A stretch of 64,000 nt of DNA, taken from Kribbella sindirgiensis. Its GTDB lineage: Bacteria > Actinomycetota > Actinomycetes > Propionibacteriales > Kribbellaceae. The notes beneath the pieces are model-generated. The model saw only the letters and a program-made list of their open reading frames with translations, was not told the DNA's origin and did not search any database. Below, one piece after another: positions 41,975 through 50,839 of this stretch (position 1 is its first letter; each line of letters begins with the position of its first letter). A program made the translations under genes and the position numbers. The stretch is from contig NZ_SJKA01000007.1 in NCBI RefSeq assembly GCF_004331435.1, positions 62,001 through 126,000 of the forward strand, given 5' to 3'.

Positions 41975-42792
41975 GAGCTCTACTCGCTGAGGCCGCCGAA
42001 CGGTTGCGCGAGGCTGGAGTTGCGTCGCCGGAGTTCGATGCTGCCGAGTTGCTGGCGTTTGTGACCGGGTCCAGCCGGTTGCATCTCAGCGAGCCGACGG
42101 CGGAACAGGTCGTTGTGTACGACGAGTTGATCGCGCGACGCGCCGCGCGGGAGCCGTTGCAGCATCTGACCGGTACGGCGGCGTTCCGGTACCGGGAGTT
42201 GGCGATCGGGCCCGGGGCGTTCGTTCCGCGGCCGGAGACCGAGGTCATGGTCGGATGGATCCTGGAGCGGATCGCCGGCGTACGGAACCCGTTGGTCGTC
42301 GATCTGTGCAGTGGTTCCGGGGCGATCGCGGGCGCGGTCGCGACCGAGCGTCCGGACAGCACGGTGCACGCGGTCGAGCTGTCGCCGGACGCGGTGGTGT
42401 GGGCTCGCCGCAATCTGGAGGGCACGGGCGCGGTCCTGCACGAGGGCGATATCGACGGGTGCCTGCCGGAACTCGACGGTCAGGTGGACGCGCTGATTTC
42501 CAACCCGCCGTACATCCCGCTGACGGCGTGGGAATCCGTGACCGCGGAGGTTCGCGACCATGACCCGGCGCTCGCGCTCTGGTCCGGTGACGACGGCCTC
42601 GACGAGATCAAGGTGGTCGCCGCGACCGCCGGTCGGCTGCTGAAGCCCGGTGGCTGGTTCGCCTGCGAGCACGCGGACGTCCAGGGCGAGTCAGCCCCAG
42701 CGATCTTCACCGCCACCGGCCTCTTCACCGAGATCCGCGACCAGCCGGACCTCGCCGCCCGCCCCCGCTTCGCAACCGGCCGCCGGATCTAG
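41971..42792 (+). CDS. prmC: Peptide chain release factor N5-glutamine methyltransferase
   Basis: The 273-residue SAM-dependent enzyme methylates the glutamine of the release-factor GGQ motif. The N-terminal helical domain contains REPLQHLTGTAAFRYRELAIGPGAFVPRPETEVMV, the SAM loop is VVDLCSGSGAIAGAV, and the catalytic NPPY is in ISNPPYIPL. GTG at 41971 overlaps the prfA stop. Its last 68 bases overlap the convergent endonuclease-like gene. Confidence 0.94.
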   Translation: MRALLAEAAERLREAGVASPEFDAAELLAFVTGSSRLHLSEPTAEQVVVYDELIARRAAREPLQHLTGTAAFRYRELAIGPGAFVPRPETEVMVGWILERIAGVRNPLVVDLCSGSGAIAGAVATERPDSTVHAVELSPDAVVWARRNLEGTGAVLHEGDIDGCLPELDGQVDALISNPPYIPLTAWESVTAEVRDHDPALALWSGDDGLDEIKVVAATAGRLLKPGGWFACEHADVQGESAPAIFTATGLFTEIRDQPDLAARPRFATGRRI

Positions 42793-43630
42793 GTCTGACG
42801 AGGTCTTGTTGGCGGACGCGGCCGATGGCTGGTGCCTCGGGTTCGCGGCGCGTGAGTCGGCAGACCACCGCGAAGTGATCCGCGCCGGGCACCTGCACCA
42901 CCTCGACCTCGCGGGTGATCAGGTCGCGGGTGGAGAACAAGCGGTCGATCGATCGGCCGTCCGGGGTGGTGACCGGTGGTGGGTCGCCGAACGCGTCGAC
43001 CAGACCGAGCGTCTCGCCGAAGAACTCCCGCGGGTTCGGCATGTTCAGGTCACCCGCCACCACCGCCCGACGGATACCGCGTGCCGCCAGCTCGTCCCGC
43101 AGGTACGCCGTCATCTGCTCGCCGTAGTCCCGCCCAACACCCTTCCGGTACGTGTACTCGACCCCGGACGCGCTCCGGAACATGTGGATCGGGCACACCT
43201 GCCCGCCCACGATGTCGACCGCACCGAGCGCCCCGAAGTCACCCCGCGCGACCAGGAACCCCTTCGGATGCGGGTCCATCGGCTGACCGGTCCGCCAGTG
43301 CAGGTAGTCGATCGACGGGTTCGGCAGGTCGATCCGATCCAGCTCGGTCAGCGGGTACGTCGACGCGATCCCCACCCCCAGCCGCTTCACGCCGGGGATG
43401 TGCGAGTTCGAGAACCCGTGCTGCAGCCGGTACGTCTTCCGTCCCGGCATAGCCGCCGCAGCCAGACGTTTGAGCTGGTCGCCGTCCGGGTCGAGCTCGG
43501 TCACGATCAGCACATCCGGCTGCAGCCCCGCGAGCGCCTGCCCGAAGTCCGCCGTCCGGTCCGCGTCGTCGTACCCGTCGGGCCCGACGAGCCGGCCGCC
43601 GGCGATGTTGGCGAAGGCGATCGAGATCAT
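42725..43630 (-). CDS. Endonuclease/exonuclease/phosphatase family protein
   Basis: The 301-residue product shows the EEP fold: SIAFANIAGGRL at the start, VTELDP with the metal-binding Glu, VVAGDLNMPN with Asp and Asn, DRLFSTRD and PGADHFAVVCRL with the C-terminal Asp-His. Such enzymes hydrolyse nucleic acids, inositol phosphates or sphingolipids, so the substrate cannot be named. ATG at 43630 overlaps the upstream lipoprotein stop. The last 30 or so residues (RSGGRLRSGGGRR) are encoded antisense to prmC and are low-complexity, so the true end may be unusual. Confidence 0.82.
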   Translation of the reverse strand: MISIAFANIAGGRLVGPDGYDDADRTADFGQALAGLQPDVLIVTELDPDGDQLKRLAAAAMPGRKTYRLQHGFSNSHIPGVKRLGVGIASTYPLTELDRIDLPNPSIDYLHWRTGQPMDPHPKGFLVARGDFGALGAVDIVGGQVCPIHMFRSASGVEYTYRKGVGRDYGEQMTAYLRDELAARGIRRAVVAGDLNMPNPREFFGETLGLVDAFGDPPPVTTPDGRSIDRLFSTRDLITREVEVVQVPGADHFAVVCRLTRREPEAPAIGRVRQQDLVRPRSGGRLRSGGGRRGPAGRGSR

Positions 43631-44553
43631 TCGTAGATCACCAGTTCCGGGCGGGGCTTCAGGGCCAGCACCTGTGCAGGGGTCATCAGGGGACCGTGGC
43701 GGGTGTCCTCGGTGTAGAAGAGCTTGAAGCCGGCGTGGACCGACGGCGGGAGGGCCGTGGTGAGTTTGGTCCACGTCTTGAGCTTGTCCGTGCGCGCGCC
43801 GATCCCGTCGACCGACTTGATCGTCACGACTCCGGGATGCGGTTTCAGTGCCTTCTCGTAGGTGACGATCCGCGCCGACAGCTGGTGGAACACGAACACC
43901 TTCTCCGGCAGGTGGTTCGCCTGCACCAGCCCGGACAGGTACGCCGCGATGCTGTCGAGCTCCGCGCCTGTCGTGTGCCCGAACACGCGGCCCGGCACCT
44001 GGGTCGGGCCGACCGCCCATTCGGGGTCGAACGCCAGACCGACGTCCGGTTCCTTCAGCCATCGCTCCAGCCGCTTCACCTCGGGCAGGATCTTCGCCCG
44101 CCCGGGCTGGATATCGAGCAGCAGGAGCATCTTGTGCTTCCGTGCGACCGTCAGGTACTGCTCGATCTTCGCGTCGTCGAGCCGCCCGCGATACATCCCG
44201 TCCTTGCCGCGCGATCCTCTTGCGACGACCGTGATCAGCTCCATGACGGGCAGCGGCGTACGCCCTGCCGCGTAGGCGCGGGACAGCTTGTCCAGCTTCA
44301 CCGCCTTCGCGTCCAGGTCCTTGTCCAGCGGTCCCAGTGCAGGAGAGCCCGGTAGCCCGACGTACGCGACCAGTTGGTGCTTCGGGAAGATCACTCGCCC
44401 ACCGCGTGGCAGTCCGTTCGGTGCTGGTGGGGGAGTAGGGCTCGAGTGTGCGGTCGTCGCAGGAGGGGGCGCTGCTGGAGTGGGCTTGTCATCGCTGCAG
44501 GCCGCCAGACCTAGTAGTACGACGGCCAGCGCCCCACAGACTTTCCGCACCAC
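43627..44553 (-). CDS. Lipoprotein with TIM-barrel-like domain, function unknown
   Basis: The 308-residue product has a lipoprotein signal (KVCGALAVVLLGLAAC) and a Ser/Pro/Thr-rich linker of about 40 residues. The exported domain contains RVIFPKHQLVAYVGLPGSPALG, LLLLDIQPGRAKILPEVKRLERWL, VGLAFDPEWAV and VFHQLS, an alternation of strands and helices with acidic motifs (LDIQ, FDPEW) that looks like a glycosidase-type barrel. I do not recognise a named family. GTG at 44553 was chosen because the signal peptide begins there; the frame is open to 44664. Confidence 0.72.
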   Translation of the reverse strand: MVRKVCGALAVVLLGLAACSDDKPTPAAPPPATTAHSSPTPPPAPNGLPRGGRVIFPKHQLVAYVGLPGSPALGPLDKDLDAKAVKLDKLSRAYAAGRTPLPVMELITVVARGSRGKDGMYRGRLDDAKIEQYLTVARKHKMLLLLDIQPGRAKILPEVKRLERWLKEPDVGLAFDPEWAVGPTQVPGRVFGHTTGAELDSIAAYLSGLVQANHLPEKVFVFHQLSARIVTYEKALKPHPGVVTIKSVDGIGARTDKLKTWTKLTTALPPSVHAGFKLFYTEDTRHGPLMTPAQVLALKPRPELVIYE

Positions 44554-44569
44554 ACCAGCCAACCACACC

Positions 44570-47368
44570 TCAGGCTGCAGCGGCGGTCCGTTCCAGTCCA
44601 CCTGCTGCGCGCTGCACCATCGACTCCGGTCCCTCGGCGAGTGCGAGCTCCAGTGCACGCGCAAAATGCGGCCGTGCTTGTGTCAGATCGCCCTTCGCCA
44701 GCAGCGTCTCAGCCAGCCGCAGGTACGCGTTCTGCTGCGACTGCGTCGAGTCGCTCTCCAACGCCAGCTCCAGTGACCGGCGTCCGACGTCGATCGCTGT
44801 GGCCCACTGGTGCTGCCGTGCGTACGCTGTACCTAGGAACGCGTACGTGTAGATGAGGCTGTAGTCGGCGCCTCGCTCCACCCCGAGGTCCCGGGCCGTC
44901 GTCAGAGCCGCCACAGCGTCGTCCACGCGGTCCAGCTCGAGCAGACACTCACCGATCCCGTTGAGTACCTCTCCTCGTACGGCGGGATCGCCCAGCGCCA
45001 GCGATTCCTCGTACGCCGACAGCGCCCGCGCGAACTCCCCGCGGTCGCCGTACGTCACCCCGAGGTACGCCAGTACCCGGGACGCGATGCCGGTCTCACC
45101 AGCGTGCCGAGCGACCTTCAACGCCTCCTCGAGTACGGCGATCGCTTCATCGTCGGGATGCAGCTTCGCCAGGCTGTAACCGATCGACGCGAGCAACCGT
45201 GCTCGCAACGCCAGGTCCGCGTCCTGCGGCAGCCTGTCGCGTGCGTCCTGCAGCGTTCGCAGACTGGCCTCAGCGCCGCGGCGGTACCGCCAGAGGCTGC
45301 CCATCGACAACAGCACCCGTGCCTCCGCCGAGGCGTCCGGAGCGGCACGGAGCGCGAGCTCCAGCGCCTCGTCCATCTCGTAGACCCGGCCGCGCTGGAA
45401 GAAGCAGGACGCCACGGCCAGACCGAGCCGCCACGCGTGTTCCGACGCACCACTCGACTCGGCGAACCGGATCGTCGCCAGCACGTTCGCGCCCTCGCTG
45501 TCGATCCACTCCAGTCCGTCTGAGGCCGACGTGAACTCAGGCAGCCGCACCGGCGCCGGCTCCGGCAGCGGTTGCAGCTGGCTGCTGAAGATCGCCGTAC
45601 TCGCGGCCGTTGTCGCGTAGAGGTAGTAGTCGAGCAAACGCCGTACTGCGTCCGGCTCGGGGTCCAGCGTGCGCGCGTACTGTCGCAGCAGGTCGTGGAA
45701 CTGGAAACGGCCAGGACGCAGCTGCAACAGCAGGTTGGCGTCGACGAGCTGCTCCAGCAGGTCCTCCGCATCAACCGCGTCTACATCGGCCAGCGCCGCG
45801 GCTGCGTACATGTCGACGTCCTGGCCGGTCATCGCGCCGAGCAGACGGAACAGGCGCTGCTGGTCCGATGGCAGATGCTCGTAGGACAACGCGAACGCGG
45901 GGGAGACCCCACCACTGTCCGTGCTGAGCTCGGCCAGCCGCCTGTCCTCAGCGTCGAGCCGTCGACTCAGGTGCTCGATCGTCCAGCTCGGGCGATGTCT
46001 GAGCCGCGAGCCGGCCACCCGGATCGCCAGCGGCAGGTGGCCGCACTGGCTGACCACCTGTGCCGCAGCAGCTGTGTCACCAGCACGGTCCGGTCCGACG
46101 ATCTCCGCCAGCAGGTCCCGTGCGTCCTCCGGCCCCAGTACGTCGAGTGCCAGCCGGGCTGTCGCGTCCAGGCCGGTCAGCTGCCGCCGACTGGTGACCA
46201 GCACGCCACACTGCGGGCTCCCGGCGAGCAACGGCCGTACTGCGGCACTGTCGGGCGCATTGTCGAGTACTACGAGGATGCGCCGGCCTGCCAGCTCAGA
46301 ACGCCACAGTGCGGCCCGCTCCTCGAGGTCAGCGGGGATGCGGTCCGCCGGCACGGCCAGCGTGCGCAGGAGGCGGTCCAAAGCTTGTAGCGCCGACACC
46401 GGCTCGTTGCCGGGTGTGTAGCCGTGTAGGTCGATGAAGAGCCGCCCGTCCGGGTACACGTCGGCCAGCTGACGTGCGGCGCGCACGGCGAGCGCTGTCT
46501 TGCCAACACCCGCCATACCGTCGATCGCAACGACAGCAGGTCCTGGTGTGCGCAGAGAGCCGACCACTTGGGTCAGTACGTCGTCACGGCCGACGAACGC
46601 CGCACCGTCGTACGGCAACTCGTCCCGAAGTACCGGGCGGGCAACTGGCTCGTCGTTGCGCAGAATGCGTTCGTGGATCGCCCGGAGCGCCGGACCGGGC
46701 TCCACGCCGAGCTGTTCGACCAGCTCTGCCCTCGTCCGGGTGTACGTGTCGAGCGCTTCGGAACTGCGGCCGCTGCGCCAGTACGCCAGCATGAGCTGGC
46801 CCGCGAACTGCTCACGCAGACGATCAGCCTCGACCAGCGCGACCAGCTCCGGCACCAGGTCGCCGTACCGGCCGCGCTCCAGGTCGAGATCGATCCGCTC
46901 GGCCAGTACCTTCAGCCGGCGCTCCGTCAGCCGGTGCCGCTCGACACCGACGTAGTGCCCGGGCAGGCCGCCCAACGGCTCACCCTTGAACAAAGCAAGG
47001 GCTTCCGACAGGTTCGCCGCCGCCTCGTCGAGGTCGTCCGTCGCATGCGCGGCGCTGACGAGCTCCTCGAACCTGGTCAGGTCGAGCGAGACCTGCAACC
47101 TGTACCCGGCGCGGGAGCTCACCAGCACGTCCTTGGGCAGCAGCTGACGCAACCGGTAGGCATACGTCGCGACGATCTGCGTCCCGCTGGCCGGTGGCGC
47201 GTCGTCCCACACCAGCGCGAGCAGATCGTCGGCAGAGACCACCTGGTCCGCCCGGAGCGCCAGCACCGCCAGGAAGGCCTGCTGGCGCAACGGACCGAGC
47301 TCGAGCCTGCGCTCGCCCGACCAGCCGCGCAGAGGACCGAGCAGGTCGAGCCGCAGGTCCTCAGTCAC
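44570..47368 (-). CDS. AfsR/SARP-type transcriptional regulator with NB-ARC ATPase and TPR repeats
   Basis: The 932-residue protein has an OmpR-like winged helix (about 1-95), a bacterial transcriptional activator domain (BTAD, about 97-240, LVEQLGVEPGPALRAIHERIL), an NB-ARC ATPase with P-loop IDGMAGVGKTAL (284-291) and Walker B RILVVLDNAPD, and TPR repeats from about 620 to the end (ARLLASIGYSLAKLHPDDEAIAVLEEAL). The layout is that of AfsR/DnrI activators of secondary metabolism. It lies between an adenosine deaminase gene and a lipoprotein gene, without a biosynthetic cluster. The upstream gap of 17 bases holds a GACAG-T-CTGTC palindrome at 47373-47383. Confidence 0.92.
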   Translation of the reverse strand: MTEDLRLDLLGPLRGWSGERRLELGPLRQQAFLAVLALRADQVVSADDLLALVWDDAPPASGTQIVATYAYRLRQLLPKDVLVSSRAGYRLQVSLDLTRFEELVSAAHATDDLDEAAANLSEALALFKGEPLGGLPGHYVGVERHRLTERRLKVLAERIDLDLERGRYGDLVPELVALVEADRLREQFAGQLMLAYWRSGRSSEALDTYTRTRAELVEQLGVEPGPALRAIHERILRNDEPVARPVLRDELPYDGAAFVGRDDVLTQVVGSLRTPGPAVVAIDGMAGVGKTALAVRAARQLADVYPDGRLFIDLHGYTPGNEPVSALQALDRLLRTLAVPADRIPADLEERAALWRSELAGRRILVVLDNAPDSAAVRPLLAGSPQCGVLVTSRRQLTGLDATARLALDVLGPEDARDLLAEIVGPDRAGDTAAAAQVVSQCGHLPLAIRVAGSRLRHRPSWTIEHLSRRLDAEDRRLAELSTDSGGVSPAFALSYEHLPSDQQRLFRLLGAMTGQDVDMYAAAALADVDAVDAEDLLEQLVDANLLLQLRPGRFQFHDLLRQYARTLDPEPDAVRRLLDYYLYATTAASTAIFSSQLQPLPEPAPVRLPEFTSASDGLEWIDSEGANVLATIRFAESSGASEHAWRLGLAVASCFFQRGRVYEMDEALELALRAAPDASAEARVLLSMGSLWRYRRGAEASLRTLQDARDRLPQDADLALRARLLASIGYSLAKLHPDDEAIAVLEEALKVARHAGETGIASRVLAYLGVTYGDRGEFARALSAYEESLALGDPAVRGEVLNGIGECLLELDRVDDAVAALTTARDLGVERGADYSLIYTYAFLGTAYARQHQWATAIDVGRRSLELALESDSTQSQQNAYLRLAETLLAKGDLTQARPHFARALELALAEGPESMVQRAAGGLERTAAAA

Positions 47369-47385
47369 AGACGACAGTCTGTCAG

Positions 47386-48411
47386 CTACCCCGCGTTCAC
47401 ACCTAGATAACTGTCGATCTCGGACAACAGGGCTGATTTCACCGAGTCCTCGGCGAACGACGCCCGGACCGCGGTCTTGGCCAGTTCGCCGACGCCGGCC
47501 TCGTCCAGGTCGAGCAGCCGTGCTGCGACGGCGTACTCGTTGGTGAGGTCGGTGCCGAACATCGGCGGGTCGTCGGAGTTGATCGTGACGACCAGGCCGG
47601 CGTCGACCATCGCGCGCAGCGGGTGGACGTCGTACGACGCGACCGCGCGGGTGGCGATGTTGGACGTCGGGCTGACCTCCAGCGGGATCCGGTGCTCGCC
47701 GAGGTAGTCGACCAGCGCCGGGTCCTGCATCGTCGACGTACCGTGGCCGATCCGCTCGGCCTTCAGCAGCCGCACCGCGTCCCAGATCGTCTCCGGACCG
47801 GTCGTCTCACCCGCGTGCGGCACGCTGCGCAGCCCGGCCGCGACCGCCGCCTCGAAGTGCGGCTGGAACTGCGGCCGCGGTACGCCGATCTCCGGCCCGC
47901 CGAGCCCGAACCCGACCAGGCCCTCCGGACGAATCTCGGTCGCGATCCGCAACGTCTCGTCGGCGGCCGGAAGCCCTGCCTCACCGGAGATGTCGAAGAT
48001 CCACCGCAGCACCAGGCCGAACTCCTTCTCGGCCGCGACCCGCGCGTCCTCGATCGCCTCGCAGAACGCCTCGGCGGCGATCCCGCGGATCACCGAGGTG
48101 TACGGCGTGACGGTCAGCTCGGCGTACCGCAGGTTCTGCTGCTCGGCCATCTCGCGGGCGATCTCGTAGGTCAGCAGCCGGACGTCGTCGGGCGTCTTGA
48201 TCAGCTCGACGACGGACAGGTAGATGTCGATGAAGTGGGCGAAGTCGCTGAACTTGAAGTACTCCGTCAGCAGTCCCGGATCGGCCGGCACCGGCGACCC
48301 GGGGTGCCGGGCGGCGAGCTCGGCGACGATCCGCGGCGACGCCGACCCGACGTGGTGGACATGCAACTCTGCCTTCGGCAATCCGGCAAGGAACTCACGC
48401 GACACAGTCAT
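47386..48411 (-). CDS. add: Adenosine deaminase
   Basis: The 341-residue enzyme converts adenosine to inosine. Metal-binding histidines are in LPKAELHVHHVGS (His17, His19), HAGETTGPETIWDAV and RIGHGTS, and the catalytic aspartates are in TINSDDPPMFGT. The first motif reads HHVGS rather than the common HLDGS, a variant seen in other actinobacteria. ATG at 48411 sits about 7 bases after TAGGAT (48424-48419), so the transcript is probably leaderless. It is the first gene of a minus-strand run continuing through the AfsR-like regulator. Confidence 0.9.
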   Translation of the reverse strand: MTVSREFLAGLPKAELHVHHVGSASPRIVAELAARHPGSPVPADPGLLTEYFKFSDFAHFIDIYLSVVELIKTPDDVRLLTYEIAREMAEQQNLRYAELTVTPYTSVIRGIAAEAFCEAIEDARVAAEKEFGLVLRWIFDISGEAGLPAADETLRIATEIRPEGLVGFGLGGPEIGVPRPQFQPHFEAAVAAGLRSVPHAGETTGPETIWDAVRLLKAERIGHGTSTMQDPALVDYLGEHRIPLEVSPTSNIATRAVASYDVHPLRAMVDAGLVVTINSDDPPMFGTDLTNEYAVAARLLDLDEAGVGELAKTAVRASFAEDSVKSALLSEIDSYLGVNAG

Positions 48412-48454
48412 GGAGGGGATCCTAAAGATTGCGGGCGGTGATCGGCGCGGAAGT

Positions 48455-48470
48455 TGACAATCGTTTGTCA
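48455..48470. promoter_or_regulatory. Perfect inverted repeat between add and the tsaC-like gene
   Basis: TGACAA (48455-48460) and TTGTCA (48465-48470) flank TCGT. The palindrome lies in the 110-base divergent gap, about 45 bases from the add start and 50 from the other gene. A sequence-specific regulator, unknown, may bind here. Confidence 0.45.
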
Positions 48471-48520
48471 GCAACGACCCGGTTAGGGCCGGGGGGCGCG
48501 TGAGTGGCACGATTCACTCC

Positions 48521-49366
48521 GTGAGTGAGCGCTTCGACTTCACCGGGGACGAACTGGCACCGGCCTACCGCGCAGCGGTGGACGCCATCGAGGCCGGTGA
48601 CCTGGTCGTGATGCCGACCGACACCGTGTACGGACTGGCCGCCGACGCCTTCAAGGCCGACGCGGTGCAGCGGCTGCTGGACGCCAAGGGCCGCGGCCGG
48701 GACATGCCGCCGCCGGTGCTGATCTCGGTGGTGGAGTCGCTCGACGCGCTCGCCACCGACATCCCGGACAACGGCCGCAAGCTCTGCGAGGAGTTCTGGC
48801 CGGGGCCGCTGACGGTGATCTGCCATGCGCAGACGTCGCTGATGTGGGACCTGGGGGACACCCAGGGCACGGTCGCGCTGCGCGTGCCGGACCATGAGAA
48901 CACCCGCGAGCTGCTGTCGCGGACCGGGCCGCTCGCGGTCAGCTCCGCGAACAAGTCCGGGCAGCCGGCGGCGCTGGACGTGTACGACGCCGAGGAGCAG
49001 CTGGGTGAGTCCGTCGCCGTGTACCTCGACGGCGGCGAGGCAACCGGCGGCCGGCCGTCCACCATCGTCGACCTCACCGGCGACACCCCCCGAGTGGTCC
49101 GCGTAGGCGCCCTCTCGGTGGACCAGCTCCGCGCAGTAGTCCCCGACGTAGCCGCCGAATCCGACGAAAAGCCCGCCGAGGACAAGCCGACGGACGAGCA
49201 GCCGGCCGAGGACAAGCCCGCCGAGGACAAGCCCGCCGAGGACAAGCCCGCCGAGGACAAGCCGGTGGATGGGGAGGCAACTGGGGAGGCGGTTGTGGCG
49301 TCCAAGGAGGACGACACCAAGACCGATCCTGATGTGAGGCCTGCGGACCAAGGTCATGACTCCTGA
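48521..49366 (+). CDS. L-threonylcarbamoyladenylate synthase (TsaC/Sua5/YwlC)
   Basis: The 281-residue protein contains VVMPTDTVYGLAADAF and KGRGRDMPPPVLISV, the nucleotide-binding motif set of the YrdC/Sua5 family, with WPGPLTVI and TVALRVPDHENTRELL. It makes threonylcarbamoyl-AMP for the universal t6A37 tRNA modification. Residues after about 205 form an extra acidic tail of repeated AEDKP units not needed for catalysis. GTG at 48521 is preferred because homologues begin near SERFDF; GTG at 48500 is also in frame. Confidence 0.92.
   Translation: MSERFDFTGDELAPAYRAAVDAIEAGDLVVMPTDTVYGLAADAFKADAVQRLLDAKGRGRDMPPPVLISVVESLDALATDIPDNGRKLCEEFWPGPLTVICHAQTSLMWDLGDTQGTVALRVPDHENTRELLSRTGPLAVSSANKSGQPAALDVYDAEEQLGESVAVYLDGGEATGGRPSTIVDLTGDTPRVVRVGALSVDQLRAVVPDVAAESDEKPAEDKPTDEQPAEDKPAEDKPAEDKPAEDKPVDGEATGEAVVASKEDDTKTDPDVRPADQGHDS
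49175..49264 (+). repeat. Tandem 15-base repeats encoding AEDKP
   Basis: Four units of GCCGAGGACAAGCCC run in tandem at 49205-49264 (the last with one changed base). A fifth unit sits at 49175-49189, separated by a diverged one. All are in frame in the tail of the tsaC-like gene, giving an acidic/Pro-rich flexible segment whose length could vary by slippage. Confidence 0.9.
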
Positions 49367-49516
49367 CCCCACGCCTACTGCGCGGCACTCGGCACGGCAT
49401 CTCGCCGCACGAGTGCAAAGGGCAAGATGCTCCGCATCTAACCCTTCGCCCCCGCACGCCGAGCTACCGCGCCGAGCACCTGCTCGCTACGGCGTGGAGT
49501 CAGGAGACATGACCTA

Positions 49517-50635
49517 GTGCGCGAGTACCTGCTGGTCCTGTTCGTGGCGATGGCCACGACCTTTCTGCTGACCGGCGTGGCCCGGCAGATCGCGCTGCGG
49601 TACGGCGCGGTCGCGAAGGTCCGGGCCCGGGACGTGCACAAGGTGCCGATCCCGTACTTCGGCGGCCTGTCCATCCTCGGCGGCCTGATCGCCGGTTTCG
49701 CGGTCGCCTCCAGCCTGCCGTTCCTCGGCAACAGCCTGCAGGTCGCCCACGACGCCCGCGCGATCCTGGTCGGCGGCGTGGTGATCTGCGCGGTCGGCGT
49801 CGTCGACGACCTGTACGAACTCGACGCGATCACCAAGCTGGCCGGCGAGGTGCTCGCGGTCGGCGTACTCGTTGTCCAAGGCATCCAGTTGTACTGGCTC
49901 CCGCTGCCCGGCGGCGTGATCTCCCCGTCGCCCGCGCAGCTCGCCGTCCTGACCGCCGGCATCCTGCTGGTGTCCTGCAACGCGGTGAACTTCGTCGACG
50001 GCCTGGACGGTCTCGCGGCCGGCGTCACCGCGATCGGCGCAACCGCGTTCTTCGTCTACTCGTACCTGCTGAACGTCCACGAGAACCTCGACCGCGCCAC
50101 CACCTCGACCCTGATCACGGTCGCGCTGGCGGGTGCCTGCCTCGGCTTCCTGCCGCACAACTTCTTCCCCGCAAGGGTTTTCATGGGCGACTCCGGCGCC
50201 CTGCTGATCGGCCTGATGCTGGCCGCGTCGACGATCAGCCTGACCGGCCAGATGGACCCGAACGCGGTCCCGTACGAGGTCGGCGGCTCCAGCCTGCTGC
50301 CCGCGCTGCTCCCACTGGTGCTGCCGATCGCCATCCTCGCGATCCCCGCGCTGGACCTGACGATGGCCTACGTCCGCCGTACCAAGGCCGGCCGTTCACC
50401 GTTCGCCGCGGACAAGCAGCACCTGCACCACCGGTTGATGCAACGCGGTCACTCGCATCGCCGGGCCGTCCTGCTGATGTACCTGTGGACGGCCTTGATC
50501 GCGTACGGCGTGGTGGTCCTCGGCCTCCTCCTGACCTGGTGGACCGCCCTCGTCGTACTGGCCGTCGCGGTCACCGCCGTGCTGCTCACGACGGGCCTCC
50601 CGCGACGAACCGGGAAACCGCTCGCCAAAGTCTGA
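49517..50635 (+). CDS. Undecaprenyl-phosphate GlcNAc/hexosamine-1-phosphate transferase (WecA/MraY family)
   Basis: The 372-residue membrane protein has about ten hydrophobic helices. The catalytic motifs are visible: GVVDDLYELDAITK, NAVNFVDGLDGLAAG, FMGDSGALLIG and HLHHRLMQRGHSHR. It transfers a sugar-1-phosphate from a UDP-sugar to undecaprenyl phosphate, the first step of a cell-wall polymer such as teichoic acid or arabinogalactan linker. GTG at 49517 begins MREYLLVLFVAM. The place between tsaC and the ATP synthase is the same as M. tuberculosis rfe (wecA). Confidence 0.92.
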   Translation: MREYLLVLFVAMATTFLLTGVARQIALRYGAVAKVRARDVHKVPIPYFGGLSILGGLIAGFAVASSLPFLGNSLQVAHDARAILVGGVVICAVGVVDDLYELDAITKLAGEVLAVGVLVVQGIQLYWLPLPGGVISPSPAQLAVLTAGILLVSCNAVNFVDGLDGLAAGVTAIGATAFFVYSYLLNVHENLDRATTSTLITVALAGACLGFLPHNFFPARVFMGDSGALLIGLMLAASTISLTGQMDPNAVPYEVGGSSLLPALLPLVLPIAILAIPALDLTMAYVRRTKAGRSPFAADKQHLHHRLMQRGHSHRRAVLLMYLWTALIAYGVVVLGLLLTWWTALVVLAVAVTAVLLTTGLPRRTGKPLAKV

Positions 50636-50715
50636 GTATCCGCTGAGAGGGACCAGACCACTCGCCGGTGTGGCCTACCGATAAGGTGTGCCTGTACAGC
50701 GGCAGGGACCTCGTT

Positions 50716-50750
50716 TTGCTGACCATGCAGACTTTGTGCTAGTTTTCACA
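50716..50750 (+). promoter_or_regulatory. Promoter and CRP-like site for the ATP synthase operon
   Basis: TTGCTG (50716-50721) and TAGTTT (50740-50745) are 18 bases apart, with the extended TGC just before the -10. Overlapping the -10, TGTG-N8-CACA at 50735-50750 resembles the CRP/GlxR box TGTGANNTANNTCACA. The operator would cover the -10 and so repress. Confidence 0.5.
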
Positions 50751-50839
50751 AGCACCAGCAAAGAACAGCGACACCCCTGACCCCGCCCACCCGACGAGCT
50801 GGCCGCGAGACCAGCACGCCAGCAGGACGGAACCACCAG

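Noticed and set aside
49175..49264. Possible CRISPR-like repeat array
   Set aside because: The units are 15 bases, directly adjacent without spacers and in frame with a coding gene.
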